Below, in pieces: positions 31,364 through 39,617 of a stretch of DNA of 43,467 bases. The first letter of the stretch is position 1. Every line of letters begins with the position of its first letter. A program made the position numbers and the translations under genes. Below the pieces are notes generated by a model that saw nothing but the letters and a program-made list of their open reading frames with translations, did not search any database and was not told the origin of the DNA. The stretch comes from Gemmataceae bacterium (GTDB taxonomy: Bacteria; Planctomycetota; Planctomycetia; Gemmatales; Gemmataceae). The stretch lies in NCBI GenBank assembly GCA_028288765.1, contig JAQGHQ010000269.1:1-43467 (forward strand), given 5' to 3'.

Positions 31364-32482
31364 TCACACCTTCCAGAACAGAATGGCGATGACGTCGACC
31401 ACGAACAGGACCACGATGGTGACCTCGAGGATCAGCATCCGCTGCTCGTACGCCTCGGACTGGACGACGCTGTAGATCTGGTCGAGCTGGCCCAGTCGGG
31501 ATTCGACACTCGCCCGCCACCGGTCCAGGGCGAACCGCTCGCTCACGGCCAGGTACACCCTGGCCAGATACCAGTCCCCGATGAACTTGGTGATGTGGGT
31601 CACCTGGTCGGCCAGCTGGGTGAGTTCGACCCGCAACCGCCGCAGCCGGCGGAGGACGGTCGGCACCCGGCCCCAGGCCGGTCGGTGTTTCCGGTCCAGG
31701 TCGGCGTACGACTCGTCCAGGTAGCGGTCGAGGAACTGGTCGAGGACCCGGAACTCGACCAGCTGGAGGTTGGCCACTTCCAGCACGTACAGGACGTCCT
31801 CCACCTGCCCGGTCAACTCGACCACGAGGGCGGCGTCCCAGTCGACCACCACCAGGTCGTCCCGCGCGAAGGACCGGCGGAGCCGGAGGACCTCGGCCAC
31901 CTGGGCGTCGCTCAGCCGGTCGGCCGGGGTCTCGGTCAGGAGACCGGCCACCTCCCGGTCGCACCCGGCCAGCCACCGGGCGGTGTCGGTCTCCCCGCCC
32001 AGGTCGGTCAGGCAGAACACCGCGTACCCCTCCGGCCCGGTCGGCGGGATGGGCCGGGTCATGAGCGGGAGGAGTTCCCGGCTCACGTCCGCACAGACCC
32101 CTGCGGCCACCTCATCCGCCAGCCGCCCGTCGTCCAGTCTGAGGGCGTGGAGCGGCAGCAGTTCGGCCAGCGCCCGGACCTCGACCGGGACCCGCAGGGT
32201 GACGGTGACCACCCCGACGTCGTACACCCGCACGCGCACCCCGACCGGCTTCCCGCCACTCCGGGCGGGCCGCTCCACGTCGATCTCGAGCGGGCGGTAA
32301 ATCGGAACGGTCTTCGGGGCCGTCCGGTCGGTCCGGAGGGACAGCCGGGTCGGCGTCCGGGAGAGGATTTCCCCCACCCGGCGGGTGTCGATCTCGCTCG
32401 CCACGTCGAAGGCGAACAACAGGACGGCCTCGCCGCGGAGGAGTCGACCCGCACCGGCCACGCACCCGCTCGGTTCCGTCAT
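31364..32482 (-). CDS. C-terminally membrane-anchored protein, DUF155/RMD1-like
   Basis: 372 residues from ATG 32482. The N-terminal half is beta-rich (LLFAFDVASEIDTRRVGEIL, VRVYDVGVVTVTLRVPVEV). The C-terminal half is helical: VLEVANLQLVEFRVLDQFLD, then a long coiled region with WYLARVYLAVSERF and LGQLDQIYSVVQSEAYEQRM, and a terminal membrane segment (about 350-370) ending FWKV. A soluble domain, a long helix that ends ExxEQRxxxLExxI, and one C-terminal membrane helix are the layout of DUF155 (RMD1/RMND1) proteins; I consider it a distant relative, not a certain member. No partner genes next to it. Confidence 0.7.
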   Translation of the reverse strand: MTEPSGCVAGAGRLLRGEAVLLFAFDVASEIDTRRVGEILSRTPTRLSLRTDRTAPKTVPIYRPLEIDVERPARSGGKPVGVRVRVYDVGVVTVTLRVPVEVRALAELLPLHALRLDDGRLADEVAAGVCADVSRELLPLMTRPIPPTGPEGYAVFCLTDLGGETDTARWLAGCDREVAGLLTETPADRLSDAQVAEVLRLRRSFARDDLVVVDWDAALVVELTGQVEDVLYVLEVANLQLVEFRVLDQFLDRYLDESYADLDRKHRPAWGRVPTVLRRLRRLRVELTQLADQVTHITKFIGDWYLARVYLAVSERFALDRWRASVESRLGQLDQIYSVVQSEAYEQRMLILEVTIVVLFVVDVIAILFWKV

Positions 32483-32810
32483 CGGCGGACTCCGGGAAAG
32501 TCAGGGTCATTCAAAGTGGACCACCGCTCCGCGGGCGGTGCCCGGTTGGCCGGCCGAAGTCGGCCGGGTTTCGCCTCACCCGCGCCGGTTTCCGCAGCTC
32601 TTTCCGCCCGCGGGGCGGGCGAACTGCTGTGAAAACAAGGACCGTCCCGGAACCGGATCGACGACGCAAGTCCCTTATATTCATGCGTTCCGGGCGTGGC
32701 TCCGCAACACGATCGCTACGTTGAACGACCCCGCTTCCCCTCCGCTTCACCTGAACCCGCGGCCCGGCTACACTGCATGAGTTCCCCGGTCGGCCGCCGG
32801 AGGTGATGTT
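32483..32810. other. Divergent promoter region of the DUF155-like and sirtuin genes
   Basis: 328 bases, no gene. CCGCCC-GCG-GGGCGG near 32606-32620 can form a hairpin. A TATATT at 32677-32682 lies in a short AT-richer patch and could be a -10 box for the sirtuin gene, but the -35 is unconvincing. Confidence 0.35.
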
Positions 32811-33569
32811 ATGACCGCGGACGATGAATTCGAACGCGCCCTTGAGCGGGCTGCTGTCCGCCTCGGTGTGGCCGAGCGGGTGTGCGTGTTAACCGGGGCC
32901 GGGGTGTCCGCCGAGAGCGGGGTACCGACGTTCCGGGCATCCGACGGGCTGTGGGAGGGCCACCGCATTGAGGACGTGGCCAGTCCGTTCGGGTTCCAGC
33001 GCGACCCGCAACTCGTCTGGACCTTCTACAACGCCCGCCGGGCGAACGTCGCCACGGTGAAGCCGAACGCAGGTCATCACGCACTGAAAGCGATGGAAGA
33101 CCGCTGGGGCGATCGGTTCACCCTGGTCACACAGAACGTGGACGGCTTGCACCGGGCGGCGGGCAGCAAGAACGTGCTGGAAATCCACGGCAGTCTGCAC
33201 CGCACCCGCTGTACCCTATGCCGCGAGATCGCCGACCGCGGGCTCGAACCTCTCCCGGAACTCCCCGCGTGCCACTGTGGCGCCATGCTCCGGCCAGACA
33301 TCGTCTGGTTTCACGAGAACCTCCCGGAGGACATCTGGGAAGCGGCAATAACGGCCGCCCACCAGTGCGACGTGCTGCTCGTCGTCGGCACCTCGGCCGT
33401 CGTCCACCCGGCCGCGTCGCTGGTCCCCATCGCCAAGCGGTCGAAGTCTCCCGGGGCGACGGTGATCGAGGTGAACCTGACCCCGACCGAGGCGAGTGCG
33501 TTTGCCGACATCGGGTTGTACGGTCCGTCCGGGCAGGTATTACCGAGATTGGTGGAGCAATTGGGCTGA
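32811..33569 (+). CDS. cobB: NAD-dependent sirtuin protein deacylase (CobB-like)
   Basis: 252 residues from ATG 32811, preceded by an ideal GGAGGTGA. It removes acyl groups from protein lysines using NAD. Motifs: GAGVSAESGVPTFR (29-42), TQNVDGLH (107-114), catalytic H126 in EIHGS, and structural zinc Cys pairs C134/C137 and C154/C156. Y73 and R76 in FYNARR are the Tyr-xx-Arg pair that lets class III sirtuins (SIRT5, E. coli CobB) accept succinyl or malonyl lysine, so broad deacylase activity is predicted. The FolD gene starts 27 bases after its stop and is probably co-transcribed. Confidence 0.95.
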   Translation: MTADDEFERALERAAVRLGVAERVCVLTGAGVSAESGVPTFRASDGLWEGHRIEDVASPFGFQRDPQLVWTFYNARRANVATVKPNAGHHALKAMEDRWGDRFTLVTQNVDGLHRAAGSKNVLEIHGSLHRTRCTLCREIADRGLEPLPELPACHCGAMLRPDIVWFHENLPEDIWEAAITAAHQCDVLLVVGTSAVVHPAASLVPIAKRSKSPGATVIEVNLTPTEASAFADIGLYGPSGQVLPRLVEQLG

Positions 33570-33596
33570 TGTGTCGGGTGTCCCACGGAACATGGC

Positions 33597-34472
33597 ATGA
33601 CAGCGCGACGACTGGACGGGAAGGAACTGGCCAAGGTGATGCGGGCCGAGGTGGCGGCGAAGGTCGCCGCCCGGGCCAGGTCCGGGAAACGGCCGCCGGG
33701 GCTGGCCGCGGTTCTCGTCGGGGACGACCCGGCCAGCCAGGTGTATGTCCGGAACAAGCACAAGGCGTGTCAGGACGCCGGGCTCGGGTCGTGGGTCCAC
33801 AACCTGCCCGCGGACACTACCCAGGGTCAGTTGCTCGACCTCATCGCCCGGTTGAACGCCGACCCCCAGGTGCACGGCATCCTGGTCCAGCTCCCGCTCC
33901 CGAAGCAGATCGACCCGGACGCGGTCATCCGGGCCGTCGCGGTGGAAAAGGACGTGGACTGCTTCCACCCGGTGAACCTCGGTTTGCTCGTCGCCGGTCA
34001 CCCCCGGTACTACCCGTGTACCCCGCACGGGGTGTACCAGCTGCTGGTGCGGAACGGGATCGACCCGGCCGGGAAAGAGGTGGTGATCGTCGGCCGGAGC
34101 AACATCGTCGGGAAGCCGCTCGGGCTAATGCTGGCTCAGAAGCGGACACCGGCCAACCCGGCCGGGGGGGACGCGACGGTGACGATCGCCCACACCCGGA
34201 CCCGGGACCTGGCCGGGGTGTGTCGGCGGGCGGAGATCCTGGTCGCCGCGGCCGGATCGCCGCGGGTCATCACCGCGGACATGGTATCGCCCGGGGCGGT
34301 GGTCGTGGACGTGGGGACGAATGCGGTGAACGGGAAACTGGTCGGGGACGTTCACGAGGGGGTCGGCGAGGTCGCCTCGGCGGTGTCGCCGGTGCCCGGC
34401 GGGGTCGGGCCGATGACCATCACCATGCTGCTCGTCAACACACTGGCCGCGGCGGAGACGATCGACGGATAA
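33597..34472 (+). CDS. folD: Bifunctional methylenetetrahydrofolate dehydrogenase/cyclohydrolase
   Basis: 291 residues, normal length. It interconverts 5,10-methylene-THF, 5,10-methenyl-THF and 10-formyl-THF in cytoplasmic one-carbon metabolism. Catalytic Y50 and K54 stand in YVRNK, followed by GILVQLPLP, EKDVDCFHPVN, the NADP-binding GRSNIVGKPLG and the C-terminal PVPGGVGPMT. An insertion ANPAGGDATV after the GRSNIVGKP helix is common in planctomycete and related FolD proteins. ATG 33597 fits the family start. It follows the sirtuin gene by 27 bases. Confidence 0.96.
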   Translation: MTARRLDGKELAKVMRAEVAAKVAARARSGKRPPGLAAVLVGDDPASQVYVRNKHKACQDAGLGSWVHNLPADTTQGQLLDLIARLNADPQVHGILVQLPLPKQIDPDAVIRAVAVEKDVDCFHPVNLGLLVAGHPRYYPCTPHGVYQLLVRNGIDPAGKEVVIVGRSNIVGKPLGLMLAQKRTPANPAGGDATVTIAHTRTRDLAGVCRRAEILVAAAGSPRVITADMVSPGAVVVDVGTNAVNGKLVGDVHEGVGEVASAVSPVPGGVGPMTITMLLVNTLAAAETIDG

Positions 34473-34760
34473 CAGATTGCGAGGCTCGACCGGGGGCTCC
34501 CGCCCGGGGTGGGTGGGCCATGTGAGGGTCGCCAAGGGCCGGTTTCTTGCCGCGGGGGTTCGTACAGCCGGACGAGCCGATGTCGCCCGCCTTACCCGTC
34601 ACGAAATACCGCCCCGATTTGCGTCCGCAACACCGCACATCTTCTCCGCCCGCCCGCCGTACATTACACTTCACCAGCAAGGACGGTTTGACGTCGGCCG
34701 GGAGCGGACGAGCTGCGGCCGGGCTCGAATTCGATCAACAATTCGTGGGAGGGTGTCGTC

Positions 34761-34925
34761 GTGAGCATTGTCCGGATGGGGATGTCCGAGGACGGTAAAT
34801 TCGGGGACGGGTACGACGCTATCTTCGGCAAGGGGAAAGGCGGCGAGAAGAAAACCGCGACAAAGCCCGCCAAGAAGACGGCCAATAAGCCCGCGGGCAA
34901 GAAGGCGGGCGCGAAGAAGAAGTGA
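34761..34925 (+). CDS. Small Lys/Ala-rich basic protein
   Basis: 54 residues from GTG 34761, with GGGAGGG eight bases upstream. The N-terminal part (SIVRMGMSEDGKFGDGYDAIF) is ordered-looking; the C-terminal 28 residues are a basic tail of Lys, Ala, Pro and Thr with repeated KPAKK / KPAGKK units. The tail resembles histone-H1-like or AlgP-type DNA-binding tails. The frame uses strong G/C third positions to the end, and the start has a good ribosome site, which supports a real gene. Role unknown; nucleic-acid or polyanion binding is the obvious inference. The 288 bases before it (34473-34760) hold no other gene that I can see. Confidence 0.68.
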   Translation: MSIVRMGMSEDGKFGDGYDAIFGKGKGGEKKTATKPAKKTANKPAGKKAGAKKK

Positions 34926-34988
34926 ACTCGGTGAGCGGAGGTCGTGGGCGGGGAGAGTGGGTCGGGACTCCCGCCCCTCACGGCCCCG

Positions 34989-37900
34989 CTACTCCGGCCT
35001 CGTCTCGTCGTCCGGCGGCCGGGCGACCTTTCCGGGATCGGCCCCCGCGTCGTCGGGCTTCGGCCCAGTCAGGTCCGGGAAGTCCACGGCCCGGACCGCC
35101 GCGTCAGCGGGTTTCAGTGTGGCCAGGTCTTTCAGCGCCCCCGGCCGGTCGAACGTCACCTTACCGACCGGCCGGCCGAGCTCCCGGGCGAACCCGATCC
35201 ACTCGTTCCAGTTCCAGCTGTGGGTACTGTCGTCGTCCGGCCGGACGACCGCCGCCGGGGCGGTCGGGTCGAAATTGGCGAACCGGTTGGGATGGTCGCC
35301 GCCGCCCCACCGGAGCACTCCGTTCCGGTCGGTCCGGTCGAGTTCCGTGCCGACCACCTCGATGATCGGCCGACCGGCCCCGGGAACGGCAGCGAACAGA
35401 CACCCGTCGGCCGTCACGGTCGTCGGGACCAGCCCGGACGCCCGCATCTGCCCGAGCTTACCGGCGTGCAGCTCGACCAGCGGACCGCCGAGCAGGGCGG
35501 TCACCCGCGAGAGGCGGACGGTCGACGGGGTAGCCGAACCGGGATCGCGGTCGGCCGCTTTCACATACACCACAGGACCGTTGAGCGCGGTGATACACTG
35601 CTCCATCCGCAGATCGAACGGCCGACTGGCCGGCAGCAAGATCCCGCGGCCCTTCCCCCGGATCAGGCAGCCTTCGAACTCGATTTTGGGGGCCGTCCGG
35701 GCGGCCGGCCCGTCCATCTTCATCTCCCGCCCGGGGTCGGCCAGGGCCACCACGGCGGCCACCTGCTCGTCCCCCTCGGCAAGGGTGAACGTGCAATTCT
35801 GGAAGGTACAGCCCTTGCCGGCGACGAGCGTGACCGCCGCGAGCGAGTCCTGGGAGGCGCCCGGTCTCAGCAGGAAGTGCAGCCCCTCGAACCGGACCAG
35901 ACCCTCGACGACCCGGAACAGGGAAAGGTCGAGCGTTTTGACCGCGTCCGGCGTGAGGACCGGTGTTTCGTTTCCGTCCGCTTTGAACGTGAGACGGAAC
36001 TCGCCTCGGTCGGCTCCGGTCCCGGGTCTGGGCAGCTGGATCAGGTGCTGCGGGACCACGAGCAGTCCGGTGTGCCGGATCAGGATCGTGTCCCCGGAGC
36101 GGGCGTCCTGGAGCAGTTTGACGAGGTTGGTGTACACCCCCGGCTTGAGGTCCGTGGCCGGGCCTCCCGGCCACCACACCTTCTGCTTGACGTTAGCGGC
36201 GGCGGCAGGGTCCGGCGGCGGCCACACGATCCCGGGGTACGCCCCCCGCGTGTTCTCGCGGGGGTCGTGGAACTGAGCCCCGACCACCCGGACCGGGTCA
36301 CCCTTCGCGACGAACAGGTCCGGGTCGGCAGCCTCGCCGGTAATCCGTAAGCGGAACGCCCGCCACGGGTCGGCAGTGCCCAGGGCGGCGAGGACGCTAC
36401 CGGTCGTGTCCCAGGGCCGCCGCTCCAGTTTCACCCAGCCCGTATCGTCGGCCGGGATCGAGAGATCCTTCCACTGATCGAACGTGTACTCCCGCACGGC
36501 GGTCGCGACCGGGTCGACGCCCCCGTAGTAAGCGTTTTTGCGGTCCTTCGCGGCCGCGAGCCGGACCCCGTGGACCTTGTCCCCGGTGACCCGGACGATC
36601 GCCCCGCGCCGGGGGGTGATTGGCGGCCCGAACGCCTTGGGTTCGAGCACCGCCCCGCTGGCCGGGGCGAACACGCAATACCCGACCCGAACTTCGACCC
36701 CGGCCGGGGGGTCGACCCCGACCGCGGCCGAGTTCGGATCGAGCATGAACGACGACCGGTCGAGCCTGACCGTGTACACCTGCGGCGGGGTCTCCGGGGA
36801 GGGCGGACCGGATTCTGCCGAGGGGTCAGGGGGCTTATCGCCGCGGACCTGGATCGCGGAAGCGTGCGGGCCGAACCCGCAGTCCTCGACCGTCACGTCG
36901 GCCCGGGTCGGGACGCGAAGCCCGACCCCGCCAGGGGCGAACAGGCACCGCTCGACGCGGACGTGGACGCCCGACTCGGCGGTCTGGGCCGTCACCCCGA
37001 CCGTGCTGAGGCCCTTCCGTAGGGCTTGCTCGTCCGGTACGAAGGTACAGTCCGTCAGCTCGAGCCGGCCGGTTTCGATCGTGAGCCCGCTGACCGCGGC
37101 GGGACCGCCCTCGAGCAACCCGGTCGTTTCTTCGGGGCCCGGGAGGGACGGCGGGGCGATGTCGAAGCGGATGCCGCGGACGGCGACCGACTCGGCTTTC
37201 AGCGTCAGCGTCCCGGTCCGTGGCGGGGTGACCGGTTGTCCCGGCGGGGCCGCGACCCGGATTTCCGTGCGGCCGACCGAGCCTACCAGTTCGATCTCGG
37301 GGCCCTGAAAAATCACCGGCTTGTCGAGCCTGGTCAGGTCGAACTTGACGGGGGCGAGATGGACCTTCTTCGTGTTCGGGTCGGCGAGCCTGGTCGCCAG
37401 GCCCTCGGCGGTCGAGACCACGTCCCCGTCGGCCGCCGCCTGCGGCCCGAACGGGACTGGGTTTGTCTTCGGGTCGACGACGGCCTGCGAGTCGTCCTTC
37501 TTCCCGGGCCCCGGGAGAGTCGGCCAGGGCGGAGGGGATGGGACGGGCCCCGGCCCGGTGGCGGTGACGGCGATCACGACCGCCGCGATCACGACCGCCG
37601 CCGCGCCCGCCACCCAGCCGAGCCGCAGCCGCGGCAGTTCGGGCAATACCCGACTGCCCGCCGGCACGGCCCGCACGGCCGAGTCGGACACAACCGCGTC
37701 CGGCGACAGCCGGAGCCGCTCGGCGACCGCCTTCAGGTGGGCGATCAGGGCGGTCGGGGTCTGGTACCGGCGGTCCGGGTTCTTCGCCATCATCCGGGCC
37801 AGGACCGCCGCGACTTCGTCGGGGATCGCCGGGTTCAGTTCCCGCGGGTCGAGCGGGTCGACGTGTTGGTGGGCGTACAACTTCTTGGCCGCCGTCCCCT

Positions 37901-38906
37901 CGGGGACCGGGGGCCGGCCGGTCAGGGCGTGGTAGAAGGCGCAGCCGAGCGAGTAGATGTCGCTGCGGACGTCGGCCCGGCGGGGGTCGAGGGCCTGCTC
38001 CGGCGAGATGTAGTCGAACGTCCCGAGGGTCACCCCGGACTGGGTCACCCCGCCGTTGACCGACTGCGACTCCAGGTGCCGGGCGAGGCCCATGTCCACG
38101 ATCTTCGCCCGCCCGTCCGGGGTGATCACGATGTTGCTCGGCTTGATGTCCCGGTGGACCACCCCCCGCTCGGCCGCGTGGTTCAGCCCGGCGGCGACCT
38201 GGAGCATGTACCGGACGCACTCCCCCGCCGGGAGCGGGCCGCGGCGGTCGATCAGCGACCGGAGCGTCACCCCCTCGACGAACTCGAACGCGATGAAATG
38301 CAGCCCCTGGTCTTCCCCGCAGAAGTACACCCGGGCGACGTTGTCGTGGTCCAGCTTGGCGGCGGCCCGGGCCTCCTGCTTGAACCGGGTCACGTTCTCC
38401 GCGTCGTTGGTCGATTCCGGCGGGAGGATCTTCAGCGCGACGATCCGGCCGAGTTCCAGGTCGCGGGCCTTCAGGACCGCCGCCATCCCGCCCGCCCCGA
38501 TGGCCTCGATCAGCTCGAAGTGGCCGAGGCGGCGGCCGGCGACGGACGGGACATCGCCGACAACGTACGGCGGCGGGGGCGGGGCGGCGGGGCGGGCCGC
38601 GGGGGGTGTCCGCCCGTGCTGGGTGATGACGGTCGGCGCGTCGTCGCTGTCGGCCCTGGGGGGCGGACCGGGCGTGGCCGTGCCCGCGGGGCCGGCGAGA
38701 TGCGCGGCGAGGTCGGCCGCGTTCGGCGGCCGGCGCGAAGAACTCGAATTCCCGCGGAGCAGTTCGGAGAGGGAGGCCCCCGCCCCCGGCTGGCGGTGCG
38801 ACCCCGTGGACCCAATGGTGGGTTCGGCCGCCCCGGACGAACCGGCCCCCTCGGCGCGTTTCGCCGAGGAGGGCCGGTCGACGGGGTCGGGAGTCGGGGC
38901 GGGCAT
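34989..38906 (-). CDS. Giant transmembrane Ser/Thr kinase with extracytoplasmic beta-helix region
   Basis: 1305 residues from ATG 38906; ATG 38966 is possible, and the frame is open to 39101. A disordered N-terminus (1-125) includes DDAPTVITQHG, which looks like a phosphorylatable FHA-binding Thr motif. Kinase domain about 130-395: IGAGGMAAV, K159 in VALKIL, HRDIKPSN with D253, DMG instead of DFG (271-273), SPEQA. One membrane segment (LGWVAGAAAVVIAAVVIAV) lies near 450. The remaining 800 residues are beta-rich, with recurring strand-turn units ending in ELTDCTF, RVERCLF, VEDCGF, FQNCTF and TADGCLF, the pattern of right-handed parallel beta-helices. The outer part may bind a polysaccharide or surface ligand and signal to the kinase. 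Confidence 0.9.
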   Translation of the reverse strand: MPAPTPDPVDRPSSAKRAEGAGSSGAAEPTIGSTGSHRQPGAGASLSELLRGNSSSSRRPPNAADLAAHLAGPAGTATPGPPPRADSDDAPTVITQHGRTPPAARPAAPPPPPYVVGDVPSVAGRRLGHFELIEAIGAGGMAAVLKARDLELGRIVALKILPPESTNDAENVTRFKQEARAAAKLDHDNVARVYFCGEDQGLHFIAFEFVEGVTLRSLIDRRGPLPAGECVRYMLQVAAGLNHAAERGVVHRDIKPSNIVITPDGRAKIVDMGLARHLESQSVNGGVTQSGVTLGTFDYISPEQALDPRRADVRSDIYSLGCAFYHALTGRPPVPEGTAAKKLYAHQHVDPLDPRELNPAIPDEVAAVLARMMAKNPDRRYQTPTALIAHLKAVAERLRLSPDAVVSDSAVRAVPAGSRVLPELPRLRLGWVAGAAAVVIAAVVIAVTATGPGPVPSPPPWPTLPGPGKKDDSQAVVDPKTNPVPFGPQAAADGDVVSTAEGLATRLADPNTKKVHLAPVKFDLTRLDKPVIFQGPEIELVGSVGRTEIRVAAPPGQPVTPPRTGTLTLKAESVAVRGIRFDIAPPSLPGPEETTGLLEGGPAAVSGLTIETGRLELTDCTFVPDEQALRKGLSTVGVTAQTAESGVHVRVERCLFAPGGVGLRVPTRADVTVEDCGFGPHASAIQVRGDKPPDPSAESGPPSPETPPQVYTVRLDRSSFMLDPNSAAVGVDPPAGVEVRVGYCVFAPASGAVLEPKAFGPPITPRRGAIVRVTGDKVHGVRLAAAKDRKNAYYGGVDPVATAVREYTFDQWKDLSIPADDTGWVKLERRPWDTTGSVLAALGTADPWRAFRLRITGEAADPDLFVAKGDPVRVVGAQFHDPRENTRGAYPGIVWPPPDPAAAANVKQKVWWPGGPATDLKPGVYTNLVKLLQDARSGDTILIRHTGLLVVPQHLIQLPRPGTGADRGEFRLTFKADGNETPVLTPDAVKTLDLSLFRVVEGLVRFEGLHFLLRPGASQDSLAAVTLVAGKGCTFQNCTFTLAEGDEQVAAVVALADPGREMKMDGPAARTAPKIEFEGCLIRGKGRGILLPASRPFDLRMEQCITALNGPVVYVKAADRDPGSATPSTVRLSRVTALLGGPLVELHAGKLGQMRASGLVPTTVTADGCLFAAVPGAGRPIIEVVGTELDRTDRNGVLRWGGGDHPNRFANFDPTAPAAVVRPDDDSTHSWNWNEWIGFARELGRPVGKVTFDRPGALKDLATLKPADAAVRAVDFPDLTGPKPDDAGADPGKVARPPDDETRPE

Positions 38907-39617
38907 GCGGGGTTCCAGAATGGCAACGGGAGCCCGGGCCGCTCGCCCGGGTTTCCGCAAAAGCATCCAGTTCGGCCGTCCGGGATCACCCGAACGTCCC
39001 AGAGGCGGCAACCTCCGCCGGAGAGTGGAGAAAAGACAACTACGAACGACCCCCCGGGGTGCGGGGGTGGATGGCTTCGTGCCCGAGACGGCAGCGGGCA
39101 TCCGGCCCGCCAGTCTGAACTCGCCTGGGCGAGAGGGATCGGGTCAGGAAAAGTATAGCTTCAGAGTCGAGGGGATGTCAATTCAGGAGACCTGCGGGAA
39201 TAGGATCACCTTTCCTCAGGCAGGTCTCTCAATCCGGAGATGCGGGCGGAACCGGTCCGGGCACCCGCCGTCCGATCACCTCGCGGTCGGATTGGAGATA
39301 GGCACTTCCCGTGCCGGACCGGCGAGGGCAGGATCTTTGGGAGCAGCCCGCGACCCCGTTACAGGTCCTGCCGAAACCCACCAAGGAGTGCCGGGCTCCT
39401 TTCAAACACCGAACACCAAACAGGCCGCGGAATTACTCGCTCGGGGAACGTGATCCTCGGAAGGACCCGGAATCCGAGCGGGTACGCGTCAAAAACTGGG
39501 GTGGCACGGGGGGCGGCTTGCTCGCCAGGGTCTTCACAACCCGGCACACCAGCAGGCCAGCCACCATGCCACCCCAAACCAACTTACCTCCAACAGCCAG
39601 CGGCCTGAGTCCGGGGG
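38907..39617. other. Intergenic region between kinase and SulP genes, with a hairpin
   Basis: About 700 bases without a gene that I can support; short frames are Arg/Pro-rich. GAGACCTGC at 39187-39195 is inverted as GCAGGTCTC at 39220-39228, with GGAA/TTCC extending the stem inwards. The hairpin could end the SulP transcript (stop at 39618, minus strand), though it is almost 400 bases away, or lie in the kinase leader. Confidence 0.5.

Noticed and set aside
37026..39158. A 710-codon open frame opposite the giant kinase
   Set aside because: Arg/Asp/Gly-rich shadow of the kinase domain; the minus strand has all kinase motifs.
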